A DNA stretch of 64,000 nucleotides from Podocnemis expansa (GCA_007922195.1 ML682028.1:18038148-18102147); one strand, 5' to 3'. Numbered from the stretch's first letter, positions 38,265-51,900 are shown. Notes: generated from the letters alone by a model not told the origin. A program made the numbers and translations.

Positions 38265-38400
38265 TCAAAGCACTTCAGAGTTTAATTCACTCTGCCTATG
38301 GGCAGGGGGAGATCATCATCTGCACTTTACAGCTTAACAACAACAGGTCCTGAGCAGCCAAGAGACTTGCCTTAGGAAACCAAACAGGCCAGCACTACAG
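38265..38400 (-). mobile_element. Weak MIR/L2-like relic
   Basis: AAAGCACTTCAGAGTTTAATTC, GGGGGAGATCATCATCTGCACTTTACAGCTTAAC and AGCAGCCAAGAGACTTGCC resemble a reverse MIR tail. Divergence is high. Confidence 0.35.
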
Positions 38401-40443
38401 AGAGCTCAGCTGCCCATTCAATGCCTCAGCAGCCATCAGACCAGGCTACCCCACAAGTTTGGTGCATGGAGGGAAGCAAGCGACTGCCCATCCAGCACAG
38501 AAGAGTTCCCCAAAGTCAGCACACGGGGATGGCTTGAGAGGTAACACACTCTGATGCTGCATTCAGTTCTCATCAGTGCTGCCTGCATGGGCTGGAAGCC
38601 ATCGCTCACAGTGCCTGCCTGCTGTCAGCAGGAGTTTACGACCCCCAGGCTGGGGGCGTGTGACCTCTGCTATGCTACAGTGCTCCATTTCCCTCGTGCC
38701 TTACAAAGCCAGCACCACCACTGGGCAGCTAACAATTTAAATGGAACAGCAAAGGAAACCTGGAGCAAGGCACCTGAGTACAAAGGGGGAAAGCTGGAAA
38801 GACAGCTTAATACACAGCACTGGCAGAGTGCAGAGCCAGTGTTTGCATTTCCAGCCCACTGTCTCCAAATGGGAGCACCAGGGTCCCCTCAGTTGGGTTT
38901 TCTCTTCGGGTGGGGTCAATTCCTCAGGCTGAGGTCAGCCATGTTGCAGGATTGGCTGAACCCTGCCTGCGCCTTTTGGGCGGAAGGACGGTTTTGTGGC
39001 TGGAGCACAGGTCTGAGTCAGTTCACCTACGTTCCAGTCCCACCCTGCTACAGACACTATAGCTCTTGGTCTAAGGTTCTCCAGGCCCATAATTTCCCCA
39101 GGCTCGGCTCCAAGAGAGGTAGCTGCACTGTAGAAAAGGTTCAACAATGGGTTGACTACTTTGCCAAACCTCTTCCAACACTCAGCACTTACCATTTTCT
39201 TCTAGTTGTCCACAAATCTATTCTGGACAGGCAAACAAGCCTGGACATGCAGATCCTGGCCCTATATGCCTGACTTGGCTCAGTTCATTCCCTTTGTCTC
39301 ACTGAAAACTTGTGCCCTGAACACAGCAAGTGCATGGATCCAGAGCTTCCTCAATCAGAGACTGAATAACTGAGACCCTCAGCACCTCAACAACTGACCT
39401 TCCTTTTGGTAGGGGAATGATACTGAAGATCCCCTGAATAACCTTTGGAACATGAAATGGAAGTCAGTCATGCACACCACCCTATGGCCCCAAGAGAGCT
39501 TATATAAATGACAAGGCCTAGATATGACCAGAACGCAGCAGAGGCAGCCAAATGCCTCCTTATTCTTGTCCCATTGGAGGAGTTCTCAGCCCTTTTTCAC
39601 CCCGGGGCCTTTCCTGGATGCAATCCTGTGGATTTCCAGTCAAGCCCTGATACAAGCTGCAAGGTGACAGCTGGGGAGATTCAAAGAGCAACAGCTTTGT
39701 AAAGCAAAGTTCAGCACAGGGCTTGGTGGCCAAGGTCACTGTCAGCAGCACACTATGCCTGGCACCTCCTCAGGACAGCAGCTGCAATCCAGATGTGACC
39801 ACCAGCAGAAGACACATACAAAGGCCACTCTGTGGGTTAGGTGAACTGCGAGGCAAATCTCAGTACAAGGCTGGCAGACTCATCAAGCCACCTGTAGATT
39901 CAGCTCCTCAAACTGGGTGACAAGGCTGCCGGTGGGAAGGCCGGAGGTTTTCTCCTGCTTCTCCGTCCAGCCCCAGCCATGCCCCCTCTACGGACAAAAC
40001 AGAGGACTTCGCGTTCCAGGGGGCTGTTAAACCAAGTCACATCAACATGAACAAGAAAAGCCAGACCAAGAAATCATTCATGCCAGGCTGCAAAACCAGC
40101 ACAGTTTGAGCTGTCTGCCGAGCACGCCCCCCCAGCTCAGCCTTGAGGGAAAAGAGAATTTTCCTTCCTCCCCCCTCTGCCACAAAAGATTTAGCAAAAC
40201 CATGCTGAGGCCACAGCGGCTGCAAGAACTGTTTATCTAGCGACTCCACTGAGCACACTGGGTATTTCTGAGGTCAAGGGGAGCCCACGAGCCATGCACG
40301 GTGGCCAGCACGAGGACAGAGGAAGAGCATGAGCAGATGGAACAGAAACCCCAGCTGTGTTGGGGAGGCTCAGGAATGGCTCCCTGGAAGCAGGTCTGGA
40401 AGCACTAAAGCCATGTGAATTCATAAACCACCGTGTTCTCTGC

Positions 40444-40957
40444 CAGCATTTCTCAACGACTGATCCACTGACAGGCTCCAGTCCCTGAGCTCTCCCTGAC
40501 ACGCTATCGGAGTCCCTGGTCTTGAAAAGTTTGACAAATGTCTTTCTAGGACAATAAGCGCCAAGGGTGTCCCAGTCCCACCTGACCGACAGTCTCACTG
40601 AAAACATGTTTGTGCAAATACAAGTGCTCAGTGCCGGTGCCGCACGTCAGATTGACAGCCATGCTGCAAGCCTTCCATGAGAACCATGGGACAGGGAAAA
40701 GTTGAGCAGCAATACAATGCTTTCCCCACGCTGTTTCAGCCCTGAGCTGATGGGTCCCCAAGCCCATCTTCAGGGACATTAGATGATTTCAGTCCAGGGC
40801 CCATTGCTGGTGCGCTGAGAACCTGTGCTCTCAATCAGCACACAGCCCACGTGACATCCTCAGGGCCATGCAGGTGGTGAATACACTGTGTGGACGAGGC
40901 CCACATGACAGAGAGCTGGATATGTGGCCCACAATGGTCAACAGGTTGAGAACCCTG
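40444..40957 (+). mobile_element. Possible hAT element with GGTTGAGAACC-type ends
   Basis: CAGCATTTCTCAACGACTG at the left and GGTTGAGAACCCTG at the right resemble the inverted termini of a CAGGGGTTCTCAACC hAT family, and GATATGTGGCCCACAATGG lies near the right end. No matching octamers flank it, and the two ends could belong to different fragments. Confidence 0.45.
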
Positions 40958-41929
40958 ATCTAAAATCTCCTGACTGCAAGTCGCTCAAACGCAGCACCAG
41001 TCCCAGGGTCTGTTTTAGTGATGGCCACCTGTCTGTTGGGAAGTGAACAGAGCCCCTCAACACATTTCACACGGGAAGCATCCTAGCCAGCATTACACAC
41101 TTGATGAGCTAGGATTGGTTCAGGAGGTAAACCAAGAAGAAAAAGTCAAAAACAGATAGGAGATGCAGAGAACAAAACAGGGATGAGCAAAACCCAGGGA
41201 TCCAGCTGGTGCTTGCCTACAGGCTGCATGGTTGTTTTTACACTCAGATCAGAAGAGCATTTCACACAGAGCAAATGACTGTGCGAGATGTCAGGCTGCA
41301 AGGAGCTGGGCCCTAAGAATTACTTGGAGACTTTGGCCCTGCATCCTTGTTTTCTCTTACAGCTGGGTAAGAAACAGGAAAGCCACTGTGCAACCAAAGT
41401 CTTTCCTCCCCACCATGAGCTCCTGACTCAATCTACCTGGGCTTGGGCTCCACGTCCCAGGGGCTCCTGTGCATCCCATCCACTCTGGAAGATGGGGTGA
41501 GGTTAAGGAGCTGTCAGAGCTTTTTCAGCCTGAGAGGATTTGGCAGTTGGAACATCTCCCGGTTCCAGCTGTTCACAGAAAAGGAAAATCCGTCCTGCTG
41601 CTGGGAGCCTGCCACCAGATACATAATGTAGCTTTTGTGGGACTGTTCTAGGCTCAGAAAAGAGACCCTGTCCCCAGGCAGGAGCCTGGTGTGTGCATGA
41701 GGCCCAACACAGTGATGACCTCACTGGGGAAGGTAAGGCCCTCCCTTCAGCAATATGAATGGGGGATCTGTCTTCTCCCTACCCCCCTTTAGTCACAAGG
41801 ACCCAGATGATGGTAGGGCAGCCGGTTAGCAGGGGGCTGCCAGTCCCTGCTATCTGACCAAGCAGTTTCATTTGTTTCTTCACACATGTACAGCCTCTAC
41901 TCACATATCAAGCTGCCTTTTCCCCAGCA

Positions 41930-42115
41930 CAGTGGTTTTCAAACTTTTTTGTTGAGGCCCAATAGAAAAAAATCATTTATGCCCATGACCCAACAATTAC
42001 ATCTTTGAGCAATGCATTGCAATCTTGTGGCAGCAGCTGTGGAGGGCACCGCACACCAGTACCTGAGGGTTGGTGACCCAGTACTGGGTCCCCACCCATA
42101 GTTTAAAAACCAGTG
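41930..42115 (+). mobile_element. Non-autonomous hAT element with a perfect 8-bp target duplication
   Basis: The left end is CAGTGGTTTTCAAACTTTTT and the right end GTTTAAAAACCAGTG. CCCCAGCA occurs exactly at 41922-41929 and 42116-42123. The interior (CCCATGACCCAACAATTACATC, GGCACCGCACACCAGTACCTG) matches 2098-2276, so it is a repeated family. 186 bp, no coding capacity. Confidence 0.87.
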
Positions 42116-45100
42116 CCCCAGCAGATGAGATGGTTTCTCTCTGCCTTGTAGAACCTTGCTCAGACTCCACATTGGCTTGGCCTCTCCCACAGGCCTTCAT
42201 CTGGTACTCCCTACAGCTTATTCTGAGCAAGATGGCATTATGTCTCCGTACAGCCCTTTCCTCCAACAGGGCCCAGGCTACCCCACAAGCCACACATACA
42301 GCCCCGCTGAAATGCACCCACTTCTGGGGACAGAAAAGCCAAACAGCACATAACACAGCAGGGGCCAGGATGAGAAACGCTGCCAGACACCCAAGCAACC
42401 ATTCCCGTTCTTATGAGAAGAACCAGAAGATATTACAGGTGAGCAGGACTGCAGTTTAAGGCCCAAGAATAGACAGTAAGTTGAATGGGACTCAGCTGAT
42501 TTGCTGCAGGAGAAGGGAGAGTTGAGTCAGGTCTTCTGGGATACAGAGGGGCTATTCATTAGCCTTTCACATGCACTGCAATAACCCTCACAATTGCGCA
42601 CTAGCATGTGCTCTGCACGTGGGAGAGTGGTCCTCGCTCCAGCGATTCTGTTTCTGCCCCATAACAAATGCTGGCTCAAAACCCCAAGACAACACCGGTA
42701 GCTGGCTCCCTTCCTTTGGAATTAGGAAGAGTCATTATGGCCTAAGCAGGAACGTGGGCCAGATGAAGCAACTGTGAACCACTCAACAAGCCAGGCTTTC
42801 AAATCCCCACCCTGCTCCATCATAGAGACAAGTCACCAAGAGCACCTGAGGGCATCTCTGCAGATATTCTCTGCCCTTGCTTCCTTCAGCCCTAAATGTC
42901 CATGCTCCCCGCTGCATTCTGGACAAGGGTGGCAGCAGCAGAATGCTAGAAAACGGCTGGGCATAAGGCAGGTGCAGGGGAGAGTCACATATCCAGTACT
43001 GAGTGGCACCATGGCAGTCACACATGCCAGCCAACTCTCTGAGAGCAAGTCATGTTGCCTGACAGCCACAGGCTCCTGGCCGAGCCAGCAGGCACTGAAC
43101 CCAAGGGGTGGGGAGCCAGCTACCTCCTCTTCCTAGTGTCCTTGTGTGGGCACAGCACGGCCACTTGCTGCCTTGGCTTTAAACGGGTCTTTCCATGCTG
43201 AGAAGCAGAGGAGAACCCACCATAGCACTTCATCATGCAGTGGCCCCAAGAGGTGATGCTGCTGGGGACTTCCCTGAGCTATGAAGGGAACACACACACC
43301 ACAGCCAAAGTTCCTGCACTTTTCCACCTCAGCCCCAAAGCTGTTGCCTAGCCACTTGCACAGGTGGAAGTTACCACCAGTCCAATTCAGTAACGTTTTG
43401 CCCTCAGTTTGCACTGGTACGACCTGATACACCACAGGGCAGGGTTCAACAAACCTGGGTGCCAGGTTGCCGTGGCGACCGGGGGTTTGTAGCCTGGCTC
43501 CTAACTCTGCTGTGGAAAAGCAGTGGAGGAGCATTCTCTGGTGACCATATATAAATGGCTGGCACCTAGCTGTAAGCCAATTTTGTTAAGCCCTGCCACA
43601 GAGCATTGGCAAATTAACCTTTTTGCTGTACTCACAAAAAAGAAGAGAAACAGAAACTAAGTCCTGCCTTCAGACTGGGAACTAGGCAGATCGTGAACAG
43701 CTGCAGGCACTAACGAGGATCAAGAAAAGCATATGTGGGCAGCTGGAACCTACCCACTTAAGGTCTGCACTGGGGCTCTGCATAGCTAACCATCACCCCC
43801 AGAAATACTATAAGGAAAAGCCACAAGAGTGCAAGTAATTTCCACAGTGCCACAACCAATCCACCCCGAGGGTTTGCATTGGTGCAGCTACGTGGGTGGG
43901 GGGGAAAAAAGCAAAAGAGGGCATCAAGAAGTTTGAGGCTAGACACAGGACAAGCTGGGTGGAAGATGGACAATCACGGTGAAGACACAGTCCTCTGTGC
44001 AAGCGCTAATTCATACAGTACTGCTGTTTTCAGCTACACAGAGATAAATACAGATTCTCCTGGGTTGGTACAATTAGCGCCAGCCTCATTTTCAGCAGGA
44101 ACCCCCAGGTGCCAGAGAACAAGGGACTGAAAGTTGTGAGTAGCCTCACTCTGCCTCTGCTGGAGGGTGTGATCAAGGCAGCTGGCAAATCACTGAGTCA
44201 GCACCTGATTTGAAAGGCATAGGGATTGCAAAAGCATGGGGAGTGCTGTTATTTTAACAGCTGCTAAAGCAACTAGCCCAGGCTGCACAGCAGAACCAAG
44301 GAGGAAAGAAAAGTGCTAGGGCTCAGAGTCTTCGGGGAGGATACGGGCCAAAGGCTGGCTAAAGGACACCAAGGACAGAAGTCTCTGCCCTGTCTGAGGT
44401 CAGAAGACTTAGCCCTAACTTGTCCCTGGCCCCAATTTGTGCTGCACAACTTCAAAGACCAGCTGGTTCGTCAGCAGGTGACATTGAAACGGCTGAGCCC
44501 GAGTGCTCTAAGCTTAGCGCTGGAGGGCTGGGATAGCCCCGAATGGTGTAAGTTTACAGCCCAGATATGTACTTACCAAACCCTGGATGCCCACGGACAA
44601 ACATGCCGTGACCTCATCTGCAGGAAAAAGCAAGAGGCACATTTTCCTCGTGTTGCTTCTTTGTTTGCCATCTGGGAACCTGATCCAACTGTGCCCCTAG
44701 ACGTGAAGTCATAATATGATTACATGGCCACCTCCAAGTCTGACTCGAGATCACAGCTAAATGCCAAACAAGTTCATTTTTAGTCCCTGCAGGGTTTCTG
44801 TCTCCCACAACTGCTGAATACCTGATCTCAGAAGGGAAGCCAGTAACTTCTTATGCATGGAAATGTCACAAGACCCTATTGGCTTAAAAATAATAGGCCT
44901 GATTCGGACCCACTTGCACTCTCTTACCCCATCAATTTCATCTCAATTTACACTGCTGCAGAGAACAGAGCCAAGCTGTTTCAAACAACACACCACTTCC
45001 CTTGCTCACACTAATGGCATCATCCACTATTACAACTGGAAATTTAAAAAACACCTTACTTTTCACCCTGCCTCTTGTTTCATTTTCCCATGTCTGCCAA

Positions 45101-46547
45101 CTCCAACAACAAAAATAGGCTAGTCCATGTACTATTTACAATCCACTTTAGTAGCAGGCAGCTACACTGTTTGGGCTGCAAATGGTACAGAGGAATACTC
45201 AGCTGAGCAAAAAGCTACACTCACTAAAATTTAATTGCCTGAAGACGTTTCCATTAATTAGCAAGGGTTTTTTAAATCTACATTTAGCATCCCCCCCTCC
45301 AGTATCTGATGGGACAATGTCCCATTAAACAGAACCAGTCAATCCCCGTGTAGTTTTCTTATTATTTCCTCAGTATACGTCAGAGTCCATGCACTGAGCA
45401 AGCGTTTCCCATAGTGCACTGCCCGGAGAGACTCAATTTTAGCCCCTGAGTTCGGCGACTCACTCCACTGGACTGGTTTCAGAAAAGCCACAGTTGTTTT
45501 TGGTTGTTTGAAGGAGATCGGCTACACTATAGTCAGAAGTGTCAGATTCTTGGCATGTGTTTTTTTAGAAAGGGAAAGGCTGCAGACTCCACTATGACCA
45601 AAAACGTTACAAAAACAGTTTTGACGGTGTCAGAGAAAAAAGGGTTGTTTGGAAGACTTCAAGGGAAAGAGTTGACACCTTCCCAGCACTGTTGTGACCT
45701 GAAACGCATCCCCATTCTGCTAGCAGGAAAGAACCAAAAGCACAGAGAACACACAAACAACTCCATTGGGGTCCTGACCGTTCTGAAGCCTGGTCATTAA
45801 CACAAGCGGAACTGCATTTGTGCATAAACACACCGCTTTAAAAGGGAGGCTTGGTAAAAATGGTATAAATGCTCATTTCTTGAAAGGGATTTTTTCCTAT
45901 TTTTTCTGATTCTAACCTCAATGGTCCAGGAGCACAAACAGTATCCAATGAAGATCTTATTTACACCCATTCAGCACCTTTAAATTCGGGAAGAGGGGAG
46001 CTCCTAATTTACACAGCTGCAAATTTAGAAGCATAATCCCTGCACAACCAGAACTCTTGTTTCCTTCGCCAAATGCCACAGGGACACAGGAATATACTTT
46101 GTTTCAGACTAAGAACCAGATTCAAAATACCCAGATTAACTACCAACAGGTTCAAATTCTAAACAAGATCTCTCAGCCTTCTCCTCCTCCTTGGGCAACT
46201 GAGTTTCCTGCATTTTAGTGCATGGATGTCGTGTGTGAGGAGTCTGAGGGCTCGGATTCAGGGACAAGGCACACGGAACCGGGTACTGCAAAAGAGGGCT
46301 TCCCAAAGGAAGGTGAGGCCACCTGGATACAGCTTTGGCAAACTACTGGGTAATGTCTAAACATTATGAAAGGCAACTTTGCTTGACATGCAACAGGACT
46401 GTACATGCAAGTTGCTGGCAGACACTGCCAGAAAATGGGTAGTTTTGACCATTCACAGACCACCTTGGTCTATTTCCCATGCATATACAAGCATGTGACT
46501 TGGGGGTGAGTTTTTGTTTTGCATTATAAAAACACTTAAAGGCCTCT
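42116..46547. other. No gene recognised (42116-46547)
   Basis: Mostly featureless. A 133-codon open frame on the minus strand (43133-43534) contains LAPRFVEPCPVVYQV, weakly like a Ty3/gypsy integrase C-terminus (see findings). The 3' half (44.8-46.2 kb) is more AT-rich. Confidence 0.5.
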
Positions 46548-46640
46548 GCTGAGATCAGGGCCCTACTAGGCTAAGTGCTATACACTCATACACAAGAGAG
46601 CCCCTGCTTTGAAAATCTTACAATCCAACACAAGGAAATA
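46548..46640 (-). mobile_element. L3/MIR3-like tail, reverse orientation
   Basis: GATCAGGGCCCTACTAGGCTAAGTGCTATACACTCATACACAAGAGAGCCCCTGCTTTGAAAATCTTACAATCCAA is the reverse complement of the tail at 9803-9905. It continues into a reverse MIR-like stretch (CACACAGCAAATCAAGG...AGCAGAGCCCAGG) to about 46790. Confidence 0.6.
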
Positions 46641-46885
46641 TTGCCAACCTCATCTTAACACATGGTAAAGCAACACGCAGACCTGAAGTTCTGTGTCACA
46701 CAGCAAATCAAGGGTACAAATGGCAGCAGAGCCCAGGTTTCAGTCCCAGTCCATTCTCTTGACCACAAGGCTATCTTTGACTACCTTGCAGTGGCTCAGA
46801 AAGCCAATCCATGCTGCCAGCCCCATGACTTCCACTTTCCTGCATTTATTTTCCCCCCATTCTGTAAGTTCCTCTGTCTTCAAAG

Positions 46886-47013
46886 AATCTGATGAAGTAG
46901 GATTTTCTACCACAAAAGCTCGTGCAATAAGTTAGTCTTAATGACTAACAAATTTATTTATCACGAGAGCTCTCATGAGAGAAAATCCCACTTCACAGGA
47001 GTCCTTGTTTGTT
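46886..47013. mobile_element. Rearranged foldback MITE (two inverted half units)
   Basis: TCTGATGAAGTAGGATTTTC...GCAATAAGTTAGTCTTAA is followed directly by GACTAACAAATTTATTTATC...GAGAAAATCCCACTTCA and then CAGGAGTCCTTGTTTG. The arms are thus joined at the GACTAAC side rather than at the CACTTCATCAG side, inside-out relative to 63261-63487. Probably a deletion or template-switch product. Confidence 0.7.
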
Positions 47014-48830
47014 TTTTTCAATCCACACTGTATCTCACCCCAGAAAAATTGTCCTTGCCCACTCATCCTTGGCAAGTAAGGTATTTATTTTGTCATTAGG
47101 ATCAAGTATGACAGAGGGAAGGCAAGTAGAGGTGCTTATGGTATTAAGTTTTCGTGACAATTCTGCAAGACTGCAGTACAGAATGAGTGTGATGAATGCG
47201 TGTCCATGCCAGTAAAGAGACAGACCTGCTTGGGTGAACGACGAGATGTAGTGTAATCAACTCTACTGCCAAATGGCCAAGACTCAGACTCATTATTTTC
47301 CTTCCCTATCATTGATCAAGCAGCTTCCCCCACCAAATATGGGAGGGAGGCAACAGAAATATCTATCCAGATTGAAAGCATACTTCTCATCCCAAACCCT
47401 GGCAGTTTCTCTTTCGTGAGATGCACCTTGCTGAACGTGGATGTGGCACAGCCCAACAAATCAGCGTGTCATTACTGGAGTCATGGAACACTGCACAGCA
47501 AATACTGCGAACTGCCAACCAAGCACTAGACGACAGGCTGCCTCCCCAAACTCCTAAGAGCAGCTCTCTGTAGATCCTTGGAAGCAGGTAGCCAAGTCTA
47601 CCCACACAGACAAGGCACCTGAGCTGATCACTAGATTTGGAGAGTGCTCTTGATGCCTCAGAGCTTTTGTTCCTTCTGGTCAAAATAAAAAGGCTCTTTC
47701 TGCACCCTTCTGTGTCATCAAGCATTGGTTTTGATGCCTGCAGTATGTACAAATACTGATAACTGCATACGGTCTGTTTTTCAATGGCATTCAAAAAAAA
47801 TCTACTCACAGGTACAAATGCACAATTGTCTCATATGGTGCATGAGGCAGAAGACGTTCACAACCTTGTAGACAAAGTTACCAGTTACCCTTCTTTGATC
47901 TTGTTCATAACCTCAATACGTTGCTCAATATCTAACTTCCTCACACAGGGCTAGGTACTAAATGCAAGCGTGGTGAGTCAAAGGGAAGTGAAAGAATCCC
48001 CTAAAATGCTTGTTTTTAATGCTTTTCACTCTAGCACCTTGATTCCAAGGGGATTAGGAATTTAGATGCAGTTGACTGTTTAGATTGCAATTCACAGAGA
48101 TGAGACAGGGTTGGGCTCAAATCATCCCACTCAGACCCTCTAGGATCTCTACAATCCTCAGGGCAGTGGGGCCCAAAAAGCCATTTGGGCCCACGCACAG
48201 ACAGACAGGCCTGAATCGAAGATACTGCTCATGAGACAGCTGCAATAAGTGGGCATGCGAGTTAGGTGCACACAGACACCTCCCAGACCAGCAGGCCCTT
48301 CGTGCCCTTACAGCCACAGTGCTATTAAGCATCTGCTACATTTCTGTATATTCCAGCACAGAGACTGTCTGCCCAGAAAGGGGTCTGCCTTTACAGAAAC
48401 AGCTGCACTCCATCTGACATAAATGCTCAGCTAGCATTCTTCCAGACAACAGCAAAACCACGGCTGTTCTGCAGCACTTGGAGATTCCCTGCCGGTCTCT
48501 CCAGATGCTCTTTTTCAGTGGCCTGTGACCCACCCTGACTTTCAGACCTCCCATCTGTACTGTACCGTGATGTTTCTTCCTGCAGACATCGCAGCCTGTG
48601 AGCTGCCATAGATCACACCAGGCAGATGCAGGGCCTTCCAACCAATGACAGGCACGGATGGTTGCACAGATTGCCCCTTGTCTCCTTTTCTAGTTGCCTG
48701 GATTGGAAAGTAACAGACACACTCACTACTATGGATTTCCTCAGGTATATATTGCTTTTAAAAAGGAACCCAGGCCACAGAGCCATTGGACACCACTCCT
48801 CAGTCAGAGTCATAGGGTTATTGTCATGTG
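47014..48830. other. No gene recognised (47014-48830)
   Basis: AT-rich, unique-looking sequence between two foldback MITEs. No exon, RNA gene or repeat recognised. Confidence 0.5.
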
Positions 48831-48999
48831 AAACAAACAAGGAGTCCTGTGGCACTTAAGACAAACAAATTTATTTATTGCATAAGCTTTTGTGTATTTT
48901 CTCAAAGCTTACGCAATAAATAAATTTGTTAGTCTTTAAGTGCCACAGGACTCCTTGTTTGTTCTGCTGAACTAGACTACCACAGCTGCCCCTTTGGAA
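48831..48999 (-). mobile_element. Foldback (palindromic) MITE with an exact 11-bp target duplication
   Basis: Two inverted arms of about 55-60 bp (about 48832-48891 and 48904-48963) can form a near-perfect hairpin with a loop of about 12 nt. One arm starts AACAAGGAGTCCTGTGGCAC. The right side adds an unpaired head (GAACTAGACTACCACAGCTG...CCCCTTTGGAA). ATTGTCATGTG occurs exactly at 48820-48830 and 49000-49010, bracketing the element. No coding capacity. Strand is given so that the head (TTCCAAAGGGG) is 5'. Confidence 0.85.
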
Positions 49000-51900
49000 A
49001 TTGTCATGTGAGGCTGTCTTTATTCTGGTTCTGACCTAATGCAGCAGAAATTTTTCCACCTTCTAGAGGAAAGATCTAAGCAGGTGCCAGATTGCAGAAG
49101 TTCCAAGCAGCGGGATAACATCAAAGAGGGACCGTGCAATTCTGCAAAAACCATCAGTAAAGGATGCTTGAGGAGTGACCTTGATTAATAAGGCCACAGG
49201 CAGCTAAGGAGCCTTAGAACATCCCAGCTGAAATGTTGGCTGGCAGTCCTTACCACTCCTGAATTAAAAGGACATGGTTAAGTGGCTTTGACAGCAAATT
49301 GGACTTGACTTTGACACGAATCCCCCCAGCAATCATTCATTTTTGAAGCTTTCTGCAGGGGGGAGATAAGCAGAAAGGACCAAGGCAAAGAGCACAGCAT
49401 AATAGTCAGCAATTGCAATGCAAACCACAGATTAGTGGGGAGACAGAGAATTGGGAAATTATCAAGAGGCCAGACTCAGGTTACTGAGGGAGAGCCTGTT
49501 TGTGGTGGTGTAACCCTGTCCAAATTCTGACTGCAGGGTGTAAGGACCCCAGGGCAGGGCCCCCACAGAGGGCAGATTTGATGTGAGGGGGTGCCCCTCA
49601 CTGTTCCATACACACAACTCATACCACCTCTGTCCACCCCTGGATCTCCTATCTCAGCTGAGACTGGCCACCTTCCCAGTTACCAAGCCCCTCTTGGTTT
49701 ACCCAGCCCCAGTATTCCCCAGGATGTACAGAGTCAGAAGCTGAGGCAGGGGCCAGGGCAGGGGACCCCCACCTTGGTGAGGGCCTGGGGCAAATTGCCC
49801 CTTTGGTCCCCCCTCTGGGTGACCCTGCCCCAGGGTTTGGAGAAGCTCGCTGAAAATCACCATACCCAGCAATACATCAGAAAAGAAAAAACCCAACTGT
49901 TGCCAGCCAGTTGTGGGGCCCATCCAACCCCCTAGGCCCACATCCTTATACAGTCAGTGCTGCTACGACACAAAGGAAAACAAGGTTGTATGTAGATCAA
50001 GGGTGATGACATATGCAGCTCTCAAACAGCACCTTTCCCATACGGCCAACACCAGCAGAAGACAAGCCACTCACCTAGGTACATCCAGCTTCTAAAAGGA
50101 TACCGCAAGTAAGACAGTCTGCTGGAGAAACATCCGCCAGGGTCTTTTTAAAAGGCAATTTTACACCATGACTCACTGCAGTTACATGGCATTTATGAAC
50201 AGCAAGATTTGCCTCTCCCCCAACCTGCCAGTCGCCCTTGTCATTATCTGCACACAATTTTTAAGGCAAGAGAAGATTCTTGTTCTACATTGCTGGCTTG
50301 TCCTCATGCATCATGAGCTGGTTCATCATTGCTCTCAAAAGAAGTGCAGCGTAGGATGAACCCAATGACAGATCACATACCCTTGTCACAGTTCCCGCTG
50401 CAGTAACCTACCCAGGAAAGGCAGGAGACAGCCAGCAACAGTACCCGTTTGCTCTCTCACCTGCCCCAGCAGCGCACACACAGGCGTGGTTCAGCCATGG
50501 AGGAACGCCAAAAGGCCCTTTGCTCACCGCAAACAAAGGGATGGTCCCATTACTCCAGCAAGGCCTACAGGAGACAGCACATGCACACTGACCTCTCTAG
50601 GATAAACCACACTTAGGAACTCTGAATTTAAGAAGCAACCCTATCCTCTCTTTTACATATAATGGGTGTGTCGGAGGTGGAGCTAAAAGCATCATCCCAC
50701 CCAGAAGACACCTATGCCCACTTGGGCCTGGCGAGAAAGTATAAGAAGGTCAGTTTTGGAACACGGCTTGCTTTTCTCCTTCTGTCACCTAGGTAATGCT
50801 CTAGACGGACTTGAGCCATGATCCATCCCTTCCTACCTCAATCTACAGGAGAAGAGGCTGACATTCTAGGTCTCTTGCTAGAGTTTGTTCAATGAATTAG
50901 TGGATGAATTGGTGTGGGAAACTGACTTAGCAGATAAGCCTTTGCTCTGACGCTTGTGTAGGTTTGGGTTCTACATCCCCCCTCCACAGCTGTGAGCTGG
51001 TTCCCCTCCTCTCTTCTGCCCTGCCGCTCCCACTCCTCACCCCCCATCAATGGGTTTGTGATTGCTGAAGGTGGAAATAAATAAATAAATGGAACAAAAA
51101 AGGCAGCGGTGCAAAGACCTGTGGGAAATACCTTGTGGACCATCTTATCCAACCCTACTGGGGGGAAAAATGCTATTTCTCCCACTGGTTACTCAAGTGT
51201 TTTGGTCTGCCTGCTTTTAAAGGAGGCAAAAAACAGAGGCACAAATGGCTTTGTGGTGAAAGGCTCTTACAGGACTCATAGCCACAAGAACCATTGAATT
51301 GTGAGTGGCAGGTGAAAGGGAGAATACATTTCTCCCATTAGTTAAATTAGCCAGCTGCCCTCCACGTTTATTACACCACATCTTAAATAAACCTGGCATC
51401 TCCCGAATCCCAGCCTTAACGAAGGCTGATAAAAACATGGGGAGTCTTAAGAGGCAACAGGAACTGGTAGAGAGTTGCCATACGAAATCATGACGAAGGA
51501 AAATCCAACAGTATTAACAAGAAAAAAGGACTGAAATTACAAGACTGAGAATAAGCAAATCTCTTACTCAAAGCATCTGTGTTAGGGGCTGCCCCATGGT
51601 GGCCACCCTAAGAGCTTGTTACATCGCTCATTAGAGAACCGTGGAACAAGAGAGAGGAATTCAATAGCATCCACTCTAAGCCTGGAACAACCCTCCTAAG
51701 CACAGTCCTACAGGATAATTCCACCTCCCCAGTGCACACATCTTTCTTTCACAGCCTCACACAAAGGATCCTCAGAGCCATTCAGCTTTGGGACAGTGCT
51801 TCAGACAAGCGCCAAAGTGGAAGTTTTTCAGTGGCCGTTCTCTGAGCAGATGCTTTCCCCTTTGCCAAAACAAGCCTAGATAGAGTGCTGTTCAGCTGAA

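Larger units (their letters stand above)
33790..40443. other. No gene recognised (33790-40443)
   Basis: An AAAT microsatellite and a foldback arm fragment are listed separately. 36020-36240 has element-like wording (TTAACTAGCCC, GCTAGCTTAACCGCACTGAC) but no clear ends. A 239-codon open frame at 38554-39273 (+) has no recognisable domain. Confidence 0.55.

Noticed and set aside
38554..39273. 239-codon plus-strand open frame
   Set aside because: No recognisable similarity or motif. Isolated in repeat-bearing non-coding DNA.
46886..47013. CRISPR-like repeat because of repeated GACTAAC words
   Set aside because: The words are arms of a palindromic MITE. No regular direct repeat/spacer pattern, and the genome is vertebrate.
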